A DNA stretch of 16,432 nucleotides from Candidatus Alkanophagales archaeon. Its GTDB lineage: Archaea; Halobacteriota; Syntropharchaeia; Alkanophagales; B39-G2. Shown piece after piece: positions 1-6,231 of this stretch. The notes beneath the pieces are model-generated. The model saw only the letters and a list, made by a program, of their open reading frames with translations, had not been told where the DNA came from and did not search any database. The DNA lies in contig QMVQ01000014.1 of assembly GCA_003661185.1 (NCBI GenBank), positions 1 to 16,432 on the forward strand, given 5' to 3'. The position numbers and the translations under genes are program-made. Positions within the stretch are counted from its first letter, which is position 1. Every line of letters begins with the position of its first letter.

Positions 1-134
1 CGGCGATCGACCCGTGTTTCAGCTGCACCGACCGCATCACCATCGTCGACCCGAGCGGCGGGAAGCCGAAAACGCTAAGCTGGGACGCTCTCGTTTACCT
101 CTCTCGGAAAAAATCAAGGAGGTGCGTGCGTTGA
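1..134 (+). CDS. Group 4 [NiFe] hydrogenase large (catalytic) subunit, C-terminal fragment
   Basis: Only the last 43 codons are in the window (reading from base 3; stop TGA 132-134). The fragment opens with A-I-D-P-C-F-S-C-T-D-R, the C-terminal DPCxxC motif whose two cysteines bind the nickel-iron centre in group 4 hydrogenases such as HycE and MbhL. Complex I NuoD and FpoD lack these cysteines, so this is a hydrogenase and not an F420H2 or NADH dehydrogenase. After the Arg of CTDR there are 32 more residues (ending CVR). This looks like the cleavable tail removed by a HycI-type maturation endopeptidase, which Ech-type subunits lack. The stop overlaps the TTG start of the next gene (TTGA), so the two are probably translationally coupled. 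The rest of the protein lies upstream of the window. Confidence 0.9.
   Translation, partial: AIDPCFSCTDRITIVDPSGGKPKTLSWDALVYLSRKKSRRCVR
116..124 (+). promoter_or_regulatory. Strong ribosome binding site fixing the TTG start at 131
   Basis: AAGGAGGTG is a near-perfect complement to the archaeal 16S 3' end and lies 6 bases before TTG 131-133. It lies inside the end of the upstream coding sequence. It argues against the in-frame ATG at 14, which would run through the catalytic-subunit gene in another frame. Confidence 0.85.
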
Positions 135-1054
135 ACGCTGGAGTAGTGTTATTGAATCTTTTAGTATATCCGGGCTTCATATTCACCGCAGTCGTAGGTT
201 TGTTATTCCTCTGGCTGGTGAGGAAGCTGTTGGCGAGGTTCCAGTGGCGGGTCGGTCCGCCAATATATCAAACGTTTGCGGATGTCATCAAGTTGCTGTC
301 TAAGGAGAGTGTAGTCCCAGAGAATGCAAATAGATTTATGTTTGTTACGGCGCCGGTGCTGGCGCTAGCAGCGGTCACGCTCGCAATGCTGCTGATTCCC
401 GTCGGCGCAAAGAATTCGGCTCTCGGCTTCCTTGGCGACGTTATAGTTTTAATTTACTTACTGACGATTCCAAGCGTTGCGATCATAATCGGCGGGTCGT
501 CGTCGGCAAACCCGTTCGGAGCGATCGGCGCATCGAGGGAAATAAGCTTAACGATTGCATACGAGCTTGGTTTGGTGCTTTCCGTCCTGACGTTGTGCGT
601 TGATGTCAACTCCCTGCTCATGGAGAGCGTCACGGGCTTCAACTTCCTGAGGTATCCGCTTGCCGCCGTCGCCCTTTTCATCTGCGTCGTTGCAAAGCTT
701 GGGATTACGCCCTTCGACATTCCAGAAGCGAAGACTGAAATCATGGCAGGTCCTTACACCGAGTATTCAGGAAGGCTTCTTGGGATTTTCAAGCTGACGC
801 ATGCGATGCTGCTGTTTGCGCTGAGTAGTCTTTTTGTCTCGCTGTTCTTCGCAGGACCGTTCACCGGGAACTACGTGGTAGACGTGCTCGTGCATCTCGT
901 GAAATGCGTGCTCGTGGTCGTCGTCATCGCCGTGGTTGCGGCTGCGAACCCGAGGCTGCGAATCGACCAAGCCTTGAGGTTCTTCTGGGGATTTGTGTTC
1001 GTGTTGGCGCTTATTGATTTTACGAGGGCGTTAATTCCGGTGCTGGGGTGGTGA
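131..1054 (+). CDS. Group 4 hydrogenase membrane subunit (NuoH/HycD/MbhM family)
   Basis: An integral membrane subunit of the complex I family that anchors the hydrogenase module and helps form the quinone/ion-coupling chamber. Starting at TTG 131 gives 307 residues, normal for the family (about 300-330). Early in the protein is R-F-Q-W-R-V-G-P-P followed by QTFADVIKLLSKE, the conserved cytoplasmic loop of NuoH-like proteins. Later come GASREI and P-F-D-I-P-E-A-K-T-E-I with EYSG, the second hallmark loop. About eight hydrophobic segments are visible. The stop is one base before the next ATG. Order (catalytic, NuoH-like, ferredoxin) matches mbhL-M-N of Pyrococcus and also NuoD-H-I. The in-frame ATG at 14 is rejected because the added N-terminus is charged, unlike the family, and overlaps the catalytic gene. 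Confidence 0.93.
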   Translation: MNAGVVLLNLLVYPGFIFTAVVGLLFLWLVRKLLARFQWRVGPPIYQTFADVIKLLSKESVVPENANRFMFVTAPVLALAAVTLAMLLIPVGAKNSALGFLGDVIVLIYLLTIPSVAIIIGGSSSANPFGAIGASREISLTIAYELGLVLSVLTLCVDVNSLLMESVTGFNFLRYPLAAVALFICVVAKLGITPFDIPEAKTEIMAGPYTEYSGRLLGIFKLTHAMLLFALSSLFVSLFFAGPFTGNYVVDVLVHLVKCVLVVVVIAVVAAANPRLRIDQALRFFWGFVFVLALIDFTRALIPVLGW

Positions 1055-1055
1055 C

Positions 1056-1667
1056 ATGAAGCTGCCTTATAAAATACGGGAGCTTGCTGAAGCCGTAAGG
1101 TCGAGTTTGAGTAGCCCTTACACCGTTCGTTATCCCTTTGAGCCGTCGCCGGCGCCTGATGGCTTTAGGGGCAAGCCGCAGTTCGACGAGGCGAAGTGCA
1201 TGGGCTGCGGCGCCTGCGTCGAAGGCTGCCCGACGGGCGCTCTCACTCTGACAGATGAGGGTAACGTCAGAATCATAGAGCTTTTCTACGGACGCTGCAT
1301 CATGTGCGGGCAATGTGTTGAAAGATGTCCGGTCGAAGCGATAAAGCTGACGACAGAATACAGCATTGTTTATACTGCAAAGGAAGAAGCGCTGACGTCA
1401 ATCCGGCGGACGCTGGTGTGTTGTGAGATTTGTGGCACGCCGATAACCACGTTGGAACACCTAAAATGGATAACAGAGAAACTTGGGGAATTAGCGTTGA
1501 GCAACTCGACGCTCGTGGCGGTTATGCAGGATTTAGCCTTGGGTAAGACGCCGACGAGGGCGCCGAAGGCGAAGGAAATCGACAGGAGCGACATCATCCG
1601 CGTGCTCTGCCATAAGTGCCGGCGGAGAGCCATGGCTGTGGACCACGGCTGGAGAGCCAAATATTAG
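1056..1667 (+). CDS. Polyferredoxin subunit of group 4 hydrogenase (HycF/NuoI-like)
   Basis: A 203-residue protein with two [4Fe-4S] motifs, C-M-G-C-G-A-C-V-E-G-C-P (about residues 48-59) and C-I-M-C-G-Q-C-V-E-R-C-P (about 80-91), that would relay electrons to the hydrogenase. The stretch before the first cluster (YPFEP then FRGKP) closely resembles E. coli HycF. As in HycF, the C-terminal half carries two extra Cys pairs, CEIC with a preceding Cys and CHKC, able to hold a zinc or a further cluster. Complex I NuoI lacks these. It is the last gene of the operon: the ATG lies one base after the membrane-subunit stop, and the next gene is convergent. The soluble electron donor is not visible. 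Ferredoxin or formate are possible by family. Confidence 0.92.
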   Translation: MKLPYKIRELAEAVRSSLSSPYTVRYPFEPSPAPDGFRGKPQFDEAKCMGCGACVEGCPTGALTLTDEGNVRIIELFYGRCIMCGQCVERCPVEAIKLTTEYSIVYTAKEEALTSIRRTLVCCEICGTPITTLEHLKWITEKLGELALSNSTLVAVMQDLALGKTPTRAPKAKEIDRSDIIRVLCHKCRRRAMAVDHGWRAKY

Positions 1668-1725
1668 TTGCTAACGCTGCTACACGACTTAGTTGTGATA
1701 AAAGCCTTCCCTCCCTATTTTTAAT
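1668..1725 (+). terminator. Convergent intergenic region with probable terminator signals
   Basis: The 58-base gap between two converging genes holds an imperfect palindrome at 1683-1697 (CACGA...TTGTG arms around CTTAG) and then the T-rich run CCCTATTTTTAATTTAT at about 1714-1730. T-runs are the usual intrinsic terminator in archaea. On the other strand an A-rich run serves less obviously. Confidence 0.45.
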
Positions 1726-2388
1726 TTATATGCTTCCCAAATTCGCCTCTCCCTTCCACAACTTGATTTGTTCACAACTCAGAGCGAGGAGCCTCAGCTC
1801 AAACCTAAAGCTTTGCTCGTCGTATTCAAAAACGCCGTCCGCAACGATTTTCTCCCCTTCGTCCAGCGTTTCGGTCACGCTGGCGTTTGCCATGACTCTC
1901 AGCTCGGCTCCGCCGCCTTCCAAGTAGAACACATTCGTGTAGAGTCTTGAGACTGTGCCGACAACACGCACTCGCTCGCCGACGTATTCCTGCGGCAACG
2001 CCGCCAGCTGCGGCACGAATACAACTTCGCTCGAATTCAGCAGTTCTACGCGGTCTGCGGACGTTAAAATTTCGTGTTCGCCCTCGTAGAGCCTGACGAC
2101 GCCTACGACGCTCACCTCAGAGCCGTAGCCTATATCAAGCCCCTCGCCGCCCCTCACGAAGACATCAACGGAAGAGCCGTTGCGCCGCAGCGTCAGCACG
2201 CAAGAACCCCCGCTCACGATACGGACATCGGAAACAACTCCCTCAACATCCACGTATTTACCCTCATAATTCGGTATTTCCTCTATTCCTACTTTCACGG
2301 GGGCGACGAGCGTCGAAATCCAGTAAAGAAAAATTATTCCTACAACGGAAAATGCGACGACAAGCTTACTGATTGCGGAGGGGTTCAT
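1726..2388 (-). CDS. Membrane-anchored tandem OB-fold protein, function unknown
   Basis: From ATG 2388 this gives 220 residues. Residues about 6-28 form one hydrophobic segment (SKLVVAFSVVGIIFLYW...), a signal anchor. Two similar beta-rich domains follow. Each starts with a V-x-V-x-G-x-V-S-like strand: Y-V-D-V-E-G-V-V-S-D-V near residue 47 and R-V-R-V-V-G-T-V-S-R-L near 136. Each ends in a pattern like V-V-G-V-V or V-A-D-G-V-F, typical of tRNA_anti/nucleic-acid OB folds. The domains would lie outside the membrane given the N-terminal anchor. No catalytic motif is visible. A longer in-frame reading back to 2577 is rejected because it crosses the divergent promoter and the start of ribosomal protein LX. 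It is a single-gene unit convergent with the hydrogenase operon. Ligand is unknown. Confidence 0.8.
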   Translation of the reverse strand: MNPSAISKLVVAFSVVGIIFLYWISTLVAPVKVGIEEIPNYEGKYVDVEGVVSDVRIVSGGSCVLTLRRNGSSVDVFVRGGEGLDIGYGSEVSVVGVVRLYEGEHEILTSADRVELLNSSEVVFVPQLAALPQEYVGERVRVVGTVSRLYTNVFYLEGGGAELRVMANASVTETLDEGEKIVADGVFEYDEQSFRFELRLLALSCEQIKLWKGEANLGSI

Positions 2389-2412
2389 ACTGAAATCTCT
2401 TTCCGAAAACTT

Positions 2413-2420
2413 CTTAAAAT
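2413..2420. promoter_or_regulatory. Candidate bidirectional TATA box (CTTAAAAT / ATTTTAAG)
   Basis: It lies in the 52-base gap between divergent starts at 2388 (-) and 2441 (+). About 25 bases downstream in either direction falls at or next to the start codon, so both genes may have very short or no leaders. No convincing ribosome binding site precedes either ATG, which fits leaderless initiation. Confidence 0.45.
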
Positions 2421-2440
2421 GTCTCGTCTCATGAATTTCG

Positions 2441-2668
2441 ATGCCGCGGTATTTAGTAGAGGGAGAGTTCCGGGCAAGCAAGAAATGGCAGAAGTTCCGT
2501 AAGGAGGTGGAAAGCCTTAGTGAGAAGCTTGCTATCGAGAAAGTCCTTTCGATAATGGGGAGCAAGCACCGCCTCAAGCGAAATATGATACGAATAAAAA
2601 GCGTCGTTCAGCAAGGGAGCGACGGCGAGGCAACAAGCTCCATGAGTATGGCATCCTCGTCTTCGTAG
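2441..2668 (+). CDS. rpl18a: Archaeal ribosomal protein LX (eL20/L18a)
   Basis: A 75-residue protein. The core M-P-R-Y-L-V-E-G-E-F-R followed by W-Q-K-F-R-K-E-V-E, then AIEKVLSIMGSKHRLKRNMIRI, matches the small archaeal LX/L18a family: (F/Y)xVxGxF, a mid Trp, E-K-x-x-S-x-x-G-S-K-H-x-x-K-R-x-x-I. The family core ends near residue 55. The last 20 residues are Gly/Ser/Met/Ala-rich (ending MASSSS) and are encoded by sequence antisense to the end of the neighbouring acetyltransferase gene, with which it overlaps by 61 bases. Translation probably begins at a leaderless ATG 2441. Prefoldin alpha, a frequent neighbour of this gene, is not adjacent here. Confidence 0.85.
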   Translation: MPRYLVEGEFRASKKWQKFRKEVESLSEKLAIEKVLSIMGSKHRLKRNMIRIKSVVQQGSDGEATSSMSMASSSS

Positions 2669-3039
2669 TATCCCGGCGCCCTCCCGACACGCCTGAACCC
2701 CAATTTTTCGTAGAACCTCTGCGCACCTATGTTGCTCTCTCGCACTTCCACGAACGCCCTTCCTCCCGAGGATCTCAGCACCGCCCTCACAAGGCTCGTG
2801 CCTATGCCACGGCGGCGATGCTCCCTCGCTACTGCTATCGAAATTATGTGCCCATCGTCGTCGAAAAGGACATAGCCCTGAACCTCGCCGCTCTCGTCGT
2901 CTTCGTAAACTAAAAAGTTGTCGGGGATTGTTTTTGCATAATATAGAAACGTGTATCTGCTGTAAGCCGATTTTGGGAATGCGTCTCGCTCTATTTCAAG
3001 GATTCTCGGCAAGTCTTCCCTTCGAAACCTCCTAATCAT
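2608..3039 (-). CDS. GNAT-family N-acetyltransferase (RimI/Ard1-like)
   Basis: A complete 143-residue GNAT fold. It begins [20 protein letters not shown], the typical RimI-like first helix. The acetyl-CoA pyrophosphate loop is R-E-H-R-R-R-G-I-G (about residues 74-82), and N-I-G-A-Q-R-F-Y-E-K-L-G-F is the family's C-terminal motif. The Y-Y-E-D-E-D-A segment near the end matches RimI/Ard1 proteins that acetylate protein N-termini. Substrate specificity is inferred from this likeness only. Its ATG overlaps the end of the upstream peptidase gene by 8 bases, so the two form one transcript. The 3' end runs 61 bases into the convergent LX gene. Confidence 0.85.
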   Translation of the reverse strand: MIRRFRREDLPRILEIERDAFPKSAYSRYTFLYYAKTIPDNFLVYEDDESGEVQGYVLFDDDGHIISIAVAREHRRRGIGTSLVRAVLRSSGGRAFVEVRESNIGAQRFYEKLGFRRVGRAPGYYEDEDAILMELVASPSLPC

Positions 3040-4312
3040 CTCGGTCTAAGTTGAACAGCGAAAGCATCAAAAATTTTGTGTAGTTCAGCAAGTCCTCGAG
3101 GCGGACATTTTCGTTGGGAGCGTGCGCATTGCTCTCGACGGAGCGTCCGACGCCGAACGCACATGCCTTCTGCCCCGTCTTCTGAACGGCGTAAGCGACA
3201 TCTAAACTCCCTTGCACTCCGATGACATCCATTTCTCTGCGGAAAGCCGCTGAAGCGTTCCGCCGCACCTCCCTCACGAAGCTCTCGCTTGGTTCTGTGA
3301 ACATCGGCGGATAAAGGGGCTTAAACCGCCATCTCGCCCTTATCCCGTGCTTCTCAGTCGCCTTTTTGAAACACTCCTCAAGCTCCCGTAAAACTTCCTC
3401 AAGCCGCTCCTCCGGGAGATATCTGCGGTCGCCTCGCAGCTCGCAACGCTCAGGGACCACGTTCTCCTTAATACCCGCATTTATCATCGTGACGTTGAAC
3501 ACCGCCCGCATGCGTTCGACGCCCGCAAGCTCCCTCAAAAACTGGCTACAAGGAATTTTCGAGGTTCGCCGCTCAACGACTCCCTTCAGCCGCAACAGCT
3601 CGTTCAGTAGCAAGTTCGCCTTCTCTATGGCGTTTTCCCCTATAAAAGAGAATGAACTATGGCAGGACCTGCCAAAAACCCTCGCTTCCCAGACGATAAC
3701 GCCGTTCGTCGCCACGCAGACGCCATCGTTGTCCCCATCCATGCATAAAAAGTATTTCCCGGTGAGGAACCCTGCATCCGCAAGATAGCAAAGCCCCGAA
3801 TACGGGCCCACCTCCTCATCAGTAGTCAAAGCTACCTCCAAATCGTATTTCTGCTCAAGTTCTAACTCCTCAGTAATGCTTAGTGCCGTTAAAAGGCATG
3901 CCACCGCACCCTTAGAATCAGCGACGCCACGCCCGTAAATCTTATCATCACGCACCGTCGCCTCGAAAGGGTCAGTGCGCCAGCCGCCGCCCGCAGGCAC
4001 GACGTCCAAATGCGTATAAATAGTAAGGCGCTCTCTCGCTTTCGTGCCGCCCGTGACGTCACGCCGAGCCAGCAGGTTCACCCGCTCGCCCCGCAGGCAC
4101 TCCTGCTTCTGCCTCACCTCGTAAACGTCCTGCGGCATTTTAATCTTCTCGCATTTAAAACCAAGAGCCCCCAATCCCGAAATAAGAAAATCCACAATCT
4201 CCTCATAATTCTCGCCCGGCGGCACGTCCGTCCGAATCGCTACGAGCTCTTTCAGCAAATTTAGCAACTCGTCCTCCCTCTTTTTTATTTCCTCATCTAT
4301 TTGCATCGGCAT
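3032..4312 (-). CDS. M20 family metallopeptidase (ArgE/DapE/carboxypeptidase G2-like)
   Basis: From ATG 4312 the protein has 426 residues, typical of the ArgE/DapE group. Visible zinc and catalytic residues are the T-H-L-D-V-V-P motif (His101, Asp103), G-R-G-V-A-D-S-K-G (Asp132), D-E-E-V-G (Glu166/167), M-D-G-D (Asp192) and a C-terminal N-A-H-A-P-N-E (metal His). A dimerisation domain lies between, from about 200 to 320. The family hydrolyses amide bonds of N-acyl amino acids or succinyl-diaminopimelate. The exact substrate cannot be told. The in-frame start at 4390 is rejected because it abuts the TATA-like box at 4391-4402. ATG 4306 is an alternative. The acetyltransferase follows with an 8-base overlap, a possible acetylation/deacylation pairing. 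Confidence 0.9.
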   Translation of the reverse strand: MPMQIDEEIKKREDELLNLLKELVAIRTDVPPGENYEEIVDFLISGLGALGFKCEKIKMPQDVYEVRQKQECLRGERVNLLARRDVTGGTKARERLTIYTHLDVVPAGGGWRTDPFEATVRDDKIYGRGVADSKGAVACLLTALSITEELELEQKYDLEVALTTDEEVGPYSGLCYLADAGFLTGKYFLCMDGDNDGVCVATNGVIVWEARVFGRSCHSSFSFIGENAIEKANLLLNELLRLKGVVERRTSKIPCSQFLRELAGVERMRAVFNVTMINAGIKENVVPERCELRGDRRYLPEERLEEVLRELEECFKKATEKHGIRARWRFKPLYPPMFTEPSESFVREVRRNASAAFRREMDVIGVQGSLDVAYAVQKTGQKACAFGVGRSVESNAHAPNENVRLEDLLNYTKFLMLSLFNLDRDD

Positions 4313-4390
4313 GTAGCTACTTTGATGCCCAATTATCTTGTAGTTAGCGCTTGCAGCAGGGAGTTTCAATTCTCTCAACGTCACGAACAC

Positions 4391-4402
4391 AATATTTATA
4401 TA
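4391..4402. promoter_or_regulatory. AT-rich TATA element shared by divergent promoters
   Basis: AATATTTATATA contains a TATA-like core readable on both strands. On the + strand a start site about 25 bases downstream leaves a short leader with AGGGA (4416-4420) before rpl18e ATG 4427. On the - strand it would give a leader of about 50 bases before the peptidase ATG 4312. This is the only good TATA element in the gap. Confidence 0.6.
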
Positions 4403-4426
4403 TCTGCATCGCTTCAGGGAAAAGTG

Positions 4427-4795
4427 ATGCGGAGAAGGCGGCGAGTCTTAAGTAAGAACGTCAGGACGGTGCGGTTGATAGAGGAGCTGAAGAAGAAGGC
4501 GAAGGAGGAAGGCGTGGCGCTCTGGAAGGATGTTGCGGAGCGTCTTGAAAAGCCACGCCGCAGATATGCGGAGGTGAACCTCAGTAAGATAAACAGGTAT
4601 TCCAAGGACGACGAAATAATTTTAGTGCCCGGCAAGGTGCTGGGCAGCGGCAAGCTTGAGCGTAAGGTCGCAGTCGCCGCTCTCAGCTTCAGCAAAAGCG
4701 CTTATGAGAGCATAAACGCCGTCGGAAGGTGCATGAGCATAGAAGAACTCATGAAAGAGAATCCTGAGGGTTCAAACGTGCGGATAATAGCATAG
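4427..4795 (+). CDS. rpl18e: 50S ribosomal protein L18e (eL18)
   Basis: 122 residues, normal length. [14 protein letters not shown] near the N-terminus, [13 protein letters not shown] in the middle, then V-N-L-S-K-I-N-R-Y and [19 protein letters not shown] are all characteristic of L18e. It is the first gene of the ribosomal/RNA polymerase operon. ATG 4427 is chosen, with AGGGA six bases upstream; GTG 4424 is in frame and cannot be excluded. The next gene starts 10 bases after the stop. The gene order rpl18e-rpl13-rps9-rpoN-rpoK is the classic archaeal one, although rpoD, often found upstream, is absent here. Confidence 0.96.
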   Translation: MRRRRRVLSKNVRTVRLIEELKKKAKEEGVALWKDVAERLEKPRRRYAEVNLSKINRYSKDDEIILVPGKVLGSGKLERKVAVAALSFSKSAYESINAVGRCMSIEELMKENPEGSNVRIIA

Positions 4796-4805
4796 GGGTG
4801 CTGAG

Positions 4806-5273
4806 ATGGCAGATGCGGGCGAGGAGAAGGTAATAGATGCTGACGGGCACATCTTGGGTAGGTTGGCGAGTGTCGTTGCGAAGCGTCTGCTAAACGGCGA
4901 GTGGATTACGATAGTGAATGCTGAAAAGGCGGTGATTAGCGGCTCTCGCAAGATGGTGCTTGCCACTTATAAAAAAAAGTGGGACCGAGGGTCAAAAGAA
5001 AAGGGACCATATTTCCCAAGGATGCCGGATAGGATTTTAAGAAGAACAATAAGGGGCATGCTTCCTTATAAACAAGCAAAGGGTAAGAAAGCGTTTTCAA
5101 GGCTCCGTGTTTATATAGGTGTGCCTGAGGAATATGTTGATAGACCCAAAGAAAGGATTGAGGAGGCGGATATGGCAGGGCGGCTTATGCACTTGAAGTT
5201 TGTAAGGTTGGGAGAAGTTGCGGAGCATTTGGGATGGATGCCAAAGGAAAGAGCGTCCGAGCCGAGGGAGTAA
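4806..5273 (+). CDS. rpl13: 50S ribosomal protein L13 (uL13)
   Basis: 155 residues, archaeal length. V-I-D-A-D-G-H-I-L-G-R-L-A-S near the N-terminus is the diagnostic uL13 motif, followed by V-N-A-E-K-A-V-I-S-G. K-G-P-Y-F-P-R-M-P-D and R-R-T-I-R-G-M-L-P-Y-K are the conserved rRNA-binding core, and L-R-V-Y-I-G-V-P the archaeal insertion. It binds 23S rRNA early in large-subunit assembly. GGGGTG (4796-4800) precedes ATG 4806 by about five bases. It is second in the operon. Confidence 0.97.
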   Translation: MADAGEEKVIDADGHILGRLASVVAKRLLNGEWITIVNAEKAVISGSRKMVLATYKKKWDRGSKEKGPYFPRMPDRILRRTIRGMLPYKQAKGKKAFSRLRVYIGVPEEYVDRPKERIEEADMAGRLMHLKFVRLGEVAEHLGWMPKERASEPRE

Positions 5274-5304
5274 TGGCACTAACTAAGCCGAAGGGGTGAG
5301 TGTG

Positions 5305-5721
5305 ATGCCTCAGCGGATTGTAAACGCCGTAGGGAAGAAGAAGACTGCGGTTGCAAGGGCGACGATAAAAGAGGGGCGAGGGGTAATAAGAATAAATAAA
5401 ATGGCGCTCGACGCCATACAGCCGGAGGTGGTAAAGGAGAAGATTTTGGAGCCTATAATGATAGCGTCTGAGATTCTGGACGGAGATATGCCCAAGATTG
5501 ATATAGAGGTGCGGGTGGAAGGTGGTGGCTTCATGGGGCGTGCCGAGGCGATAAGGACGGCAATCGCACGGGGGCTTGTGGAGTGGACTGGGAGTGAGAC
5601 GCTTCGAGAGGCGTTCTTGCGATACGACAGAAACTTACTGATAAGCGACCCCCGAAGGAAGGAGCCAAAGAAATACGGCGGGCGTGGTGCGAGGGCGAGG
5701 CGACAGAAATCTTACAGGTGA
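5305..5721 (+). CDS. rps9: 30S ribosomal protein S9 (uS9)
   Basis: 138 residues from ATG 5305. G-K-K-K-T-A-V-A-R-A-T-I-K-E-G-R-G is the uS9 N-terminal signature. V-E-G-G-G-F-M-G-R-A-E-A-I-R-T-A-I-A-R-G-L is the core helix, and the protein ends in the invariant K-S-Y-R that reaches the P-site tRNA. AAGGGGTGA at 5291-5299 is the ribosome binding site, five bases before ATG 5305, which decides against the in-frame GTG codons at 5296 and 5302. The gene follows rpl13 after a 31-base gap. Its last codons and stop are part of a 13-base direct repeat (separate entry). Confidence 0.97.
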   Translation: MPQRIVNAVGKKKTAVARATIKEGRGVIRINKMALDAIQPEVVKEKILEPIMIASEILDGDMPKIDIEVRVEGGGFMGRAEAIRTAIARGLVEWTGSETLREAFLRYDRNLLISDPRRKEPKKYGGRGARARRQKSYR

Positions 5722-5737
5722 GAACTTACAGGTGAGA
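5711..5737 (+). repeat. 13-base direct repeat spanning rps9 stop and rpoN ribosome binding site
   Basis: CTTACAGGTGAGA occurs at 5711-5723 and again at 5725-5737, offset by 14 bases. The first copy encodes the last residues and TGA stop of S9. The second supplies the GGTGA ribosome binding site ahead of rpoN ATG 5740. It looks like a small tandem duplication that created a translation signal for the next gene. Confidence 0.8.
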
Positions 5738-5739
5738 TT

Positions 5740-5928
5740 ATGATTCCGGTGCGGTGTTTCACGTGCGGCAAGGTCATTGCGGACGTCTGGGAAGAGTATA
5801 AGGCACGGACTGAACAAGGAGAAGACCCGAAAACAGTGCTTGACGAGCTTGGCGTTCGTAGATATTGCTGTAGGAGGATGTTGCTGACGCATGCAGAGTT
5901 AATAAATGAGATTGTTCCATATTTGTGA
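5740..5928 (+). CDS. rpoN: DNA-directed RNA polymerase subunit N (Rpb10 homologue)
   Basis: 62 residues, usual length for RpoN. The zinc-binding motif is complete: C-F-T-C-G-K (Cys6, Cys9) and the paired cysteines R-Y-C-C-R-R (Cys43, Cys44), with M-I-P-V-R-C at the N-terminus as in essentially all RpoN proteins. It sits in the polymerase assembly platform with RpoD and RpoL. The stop codon is immediately followed by the first base of a tRNA gene, so the mRNA end of rpoN and the tRNA 5' end must be separated by processing. Confidence 0.97.
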   Translation: MIPVRCFTCGKVIADVWEEYKARTEQGEDPKTVLDELGVRRYCCRRMLLTHAELINEIVPYL

Positions 5929-6006
5929 GGGGTCGTGGGGTAGCCTGGACCATCCTTCGGCGTTCGGGACGCCGGGACCTGAGTTCGAATCTCAGCGACC
6001 CCACCA
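5929..6006 (+). tRNA. tRNA-Pro (anticodon CGG), CCA encoded
   Basis: A cloverleaf can be folded: acceptor GGGGTCG/CGACCCC with discriminator A, a D arm with GGG and TAGCCTGG in the loop, anticodon stem CGGCG/CGCCG around loop TTCGGGA (anticodon CGG, codon CCG), and T arm CTGAG/CTCAG around TTCGAAT. CCA at 6004-6006 is genomically encoded. No intron is seen. It starts on the base after the rpoN stop and lies 26 bases before the rpoK start. It is therefore probably co-transcribed with the operon and released by RNase P and 3' processing. Confidence 0.95.
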
Positions 6007-6032
6007 TTTACTCCTTTTGCGAGGTTTGCCGC

Positions 6033-6230
6033 TTGACTGGCGAGGAAAGCTATTTCAAAGGGAAATACACGAAGTATGAGAAGGCGAGGATAATCGGAGC
6101 GAGGGCGCTGCAAATCGCAATGGGGGCGCCCGTGCTCATCGAGACCAACGAAACCGACCCTATCGAAAATGCGATTATGGAATTCAACCTGGGAGTGATA
6201 CCAATCACTGTGCGGCGGCGGAAGCATTGA
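6033..6230 (+). CDS. rpoK: DNA-directed RNA polymerase subunit K (Rpb6/omega homologue), TTG start
   Basis: 65 residues from TTG 6033. [22 protein letters not shown] is the signature of RpoK, and the protein ends in [10 protein letters not shown] as expected. It binds the polymerase clamp base. GAGGT at 6021-6025 lies seven bases before the TTG, and there is no in-frame ATG or GTG after the tRNA. A longer reading from GTG 5925 would run through the tRNA gene and is rejected. One base separates its stop from the ATG of cofG. Confidence 0.93.
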   Translation: MTGEESYFKGKYTKYEKARIIGARALQIAMGAPVLIETNETDPIENAIMEFNLGVIPITVRRRKH

Positions 6231-6231
6231 C

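Noticed and set aside
14..130. ATG at 14 as start of the NuoH-like membrane subunit
   Set aside because: The first 39 codons are in another frame of the hydrogenase large-subunit end, are His/Arg-rich unlike the family, and a strong ribosome binding site points to TTG 131.
2389..2577. Longer N-terminus of the OB-fold protein (start near 2577)
   Set aside because: It would read through the divergent promoter and the start of rpl18a. The signal anchor directly after ATG 2388 is a natural N-terminus.
3366..3788. Plus-strand open frame of 140 codons inside the M20 peptidase
   Set aside because: It is antisense to conserved peptidase coding sequence, is Ser/Arg-rich and resembles no family. G+C-rich genes of this kind give many such shadow frames, including those inside secD, cofG and the chaperonin.
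5925..6032. Start of rpoK at GTG 5925
   Set aside because: This part is the tRNA-Pro gene, and a better start with a binding site is TTG 6033.
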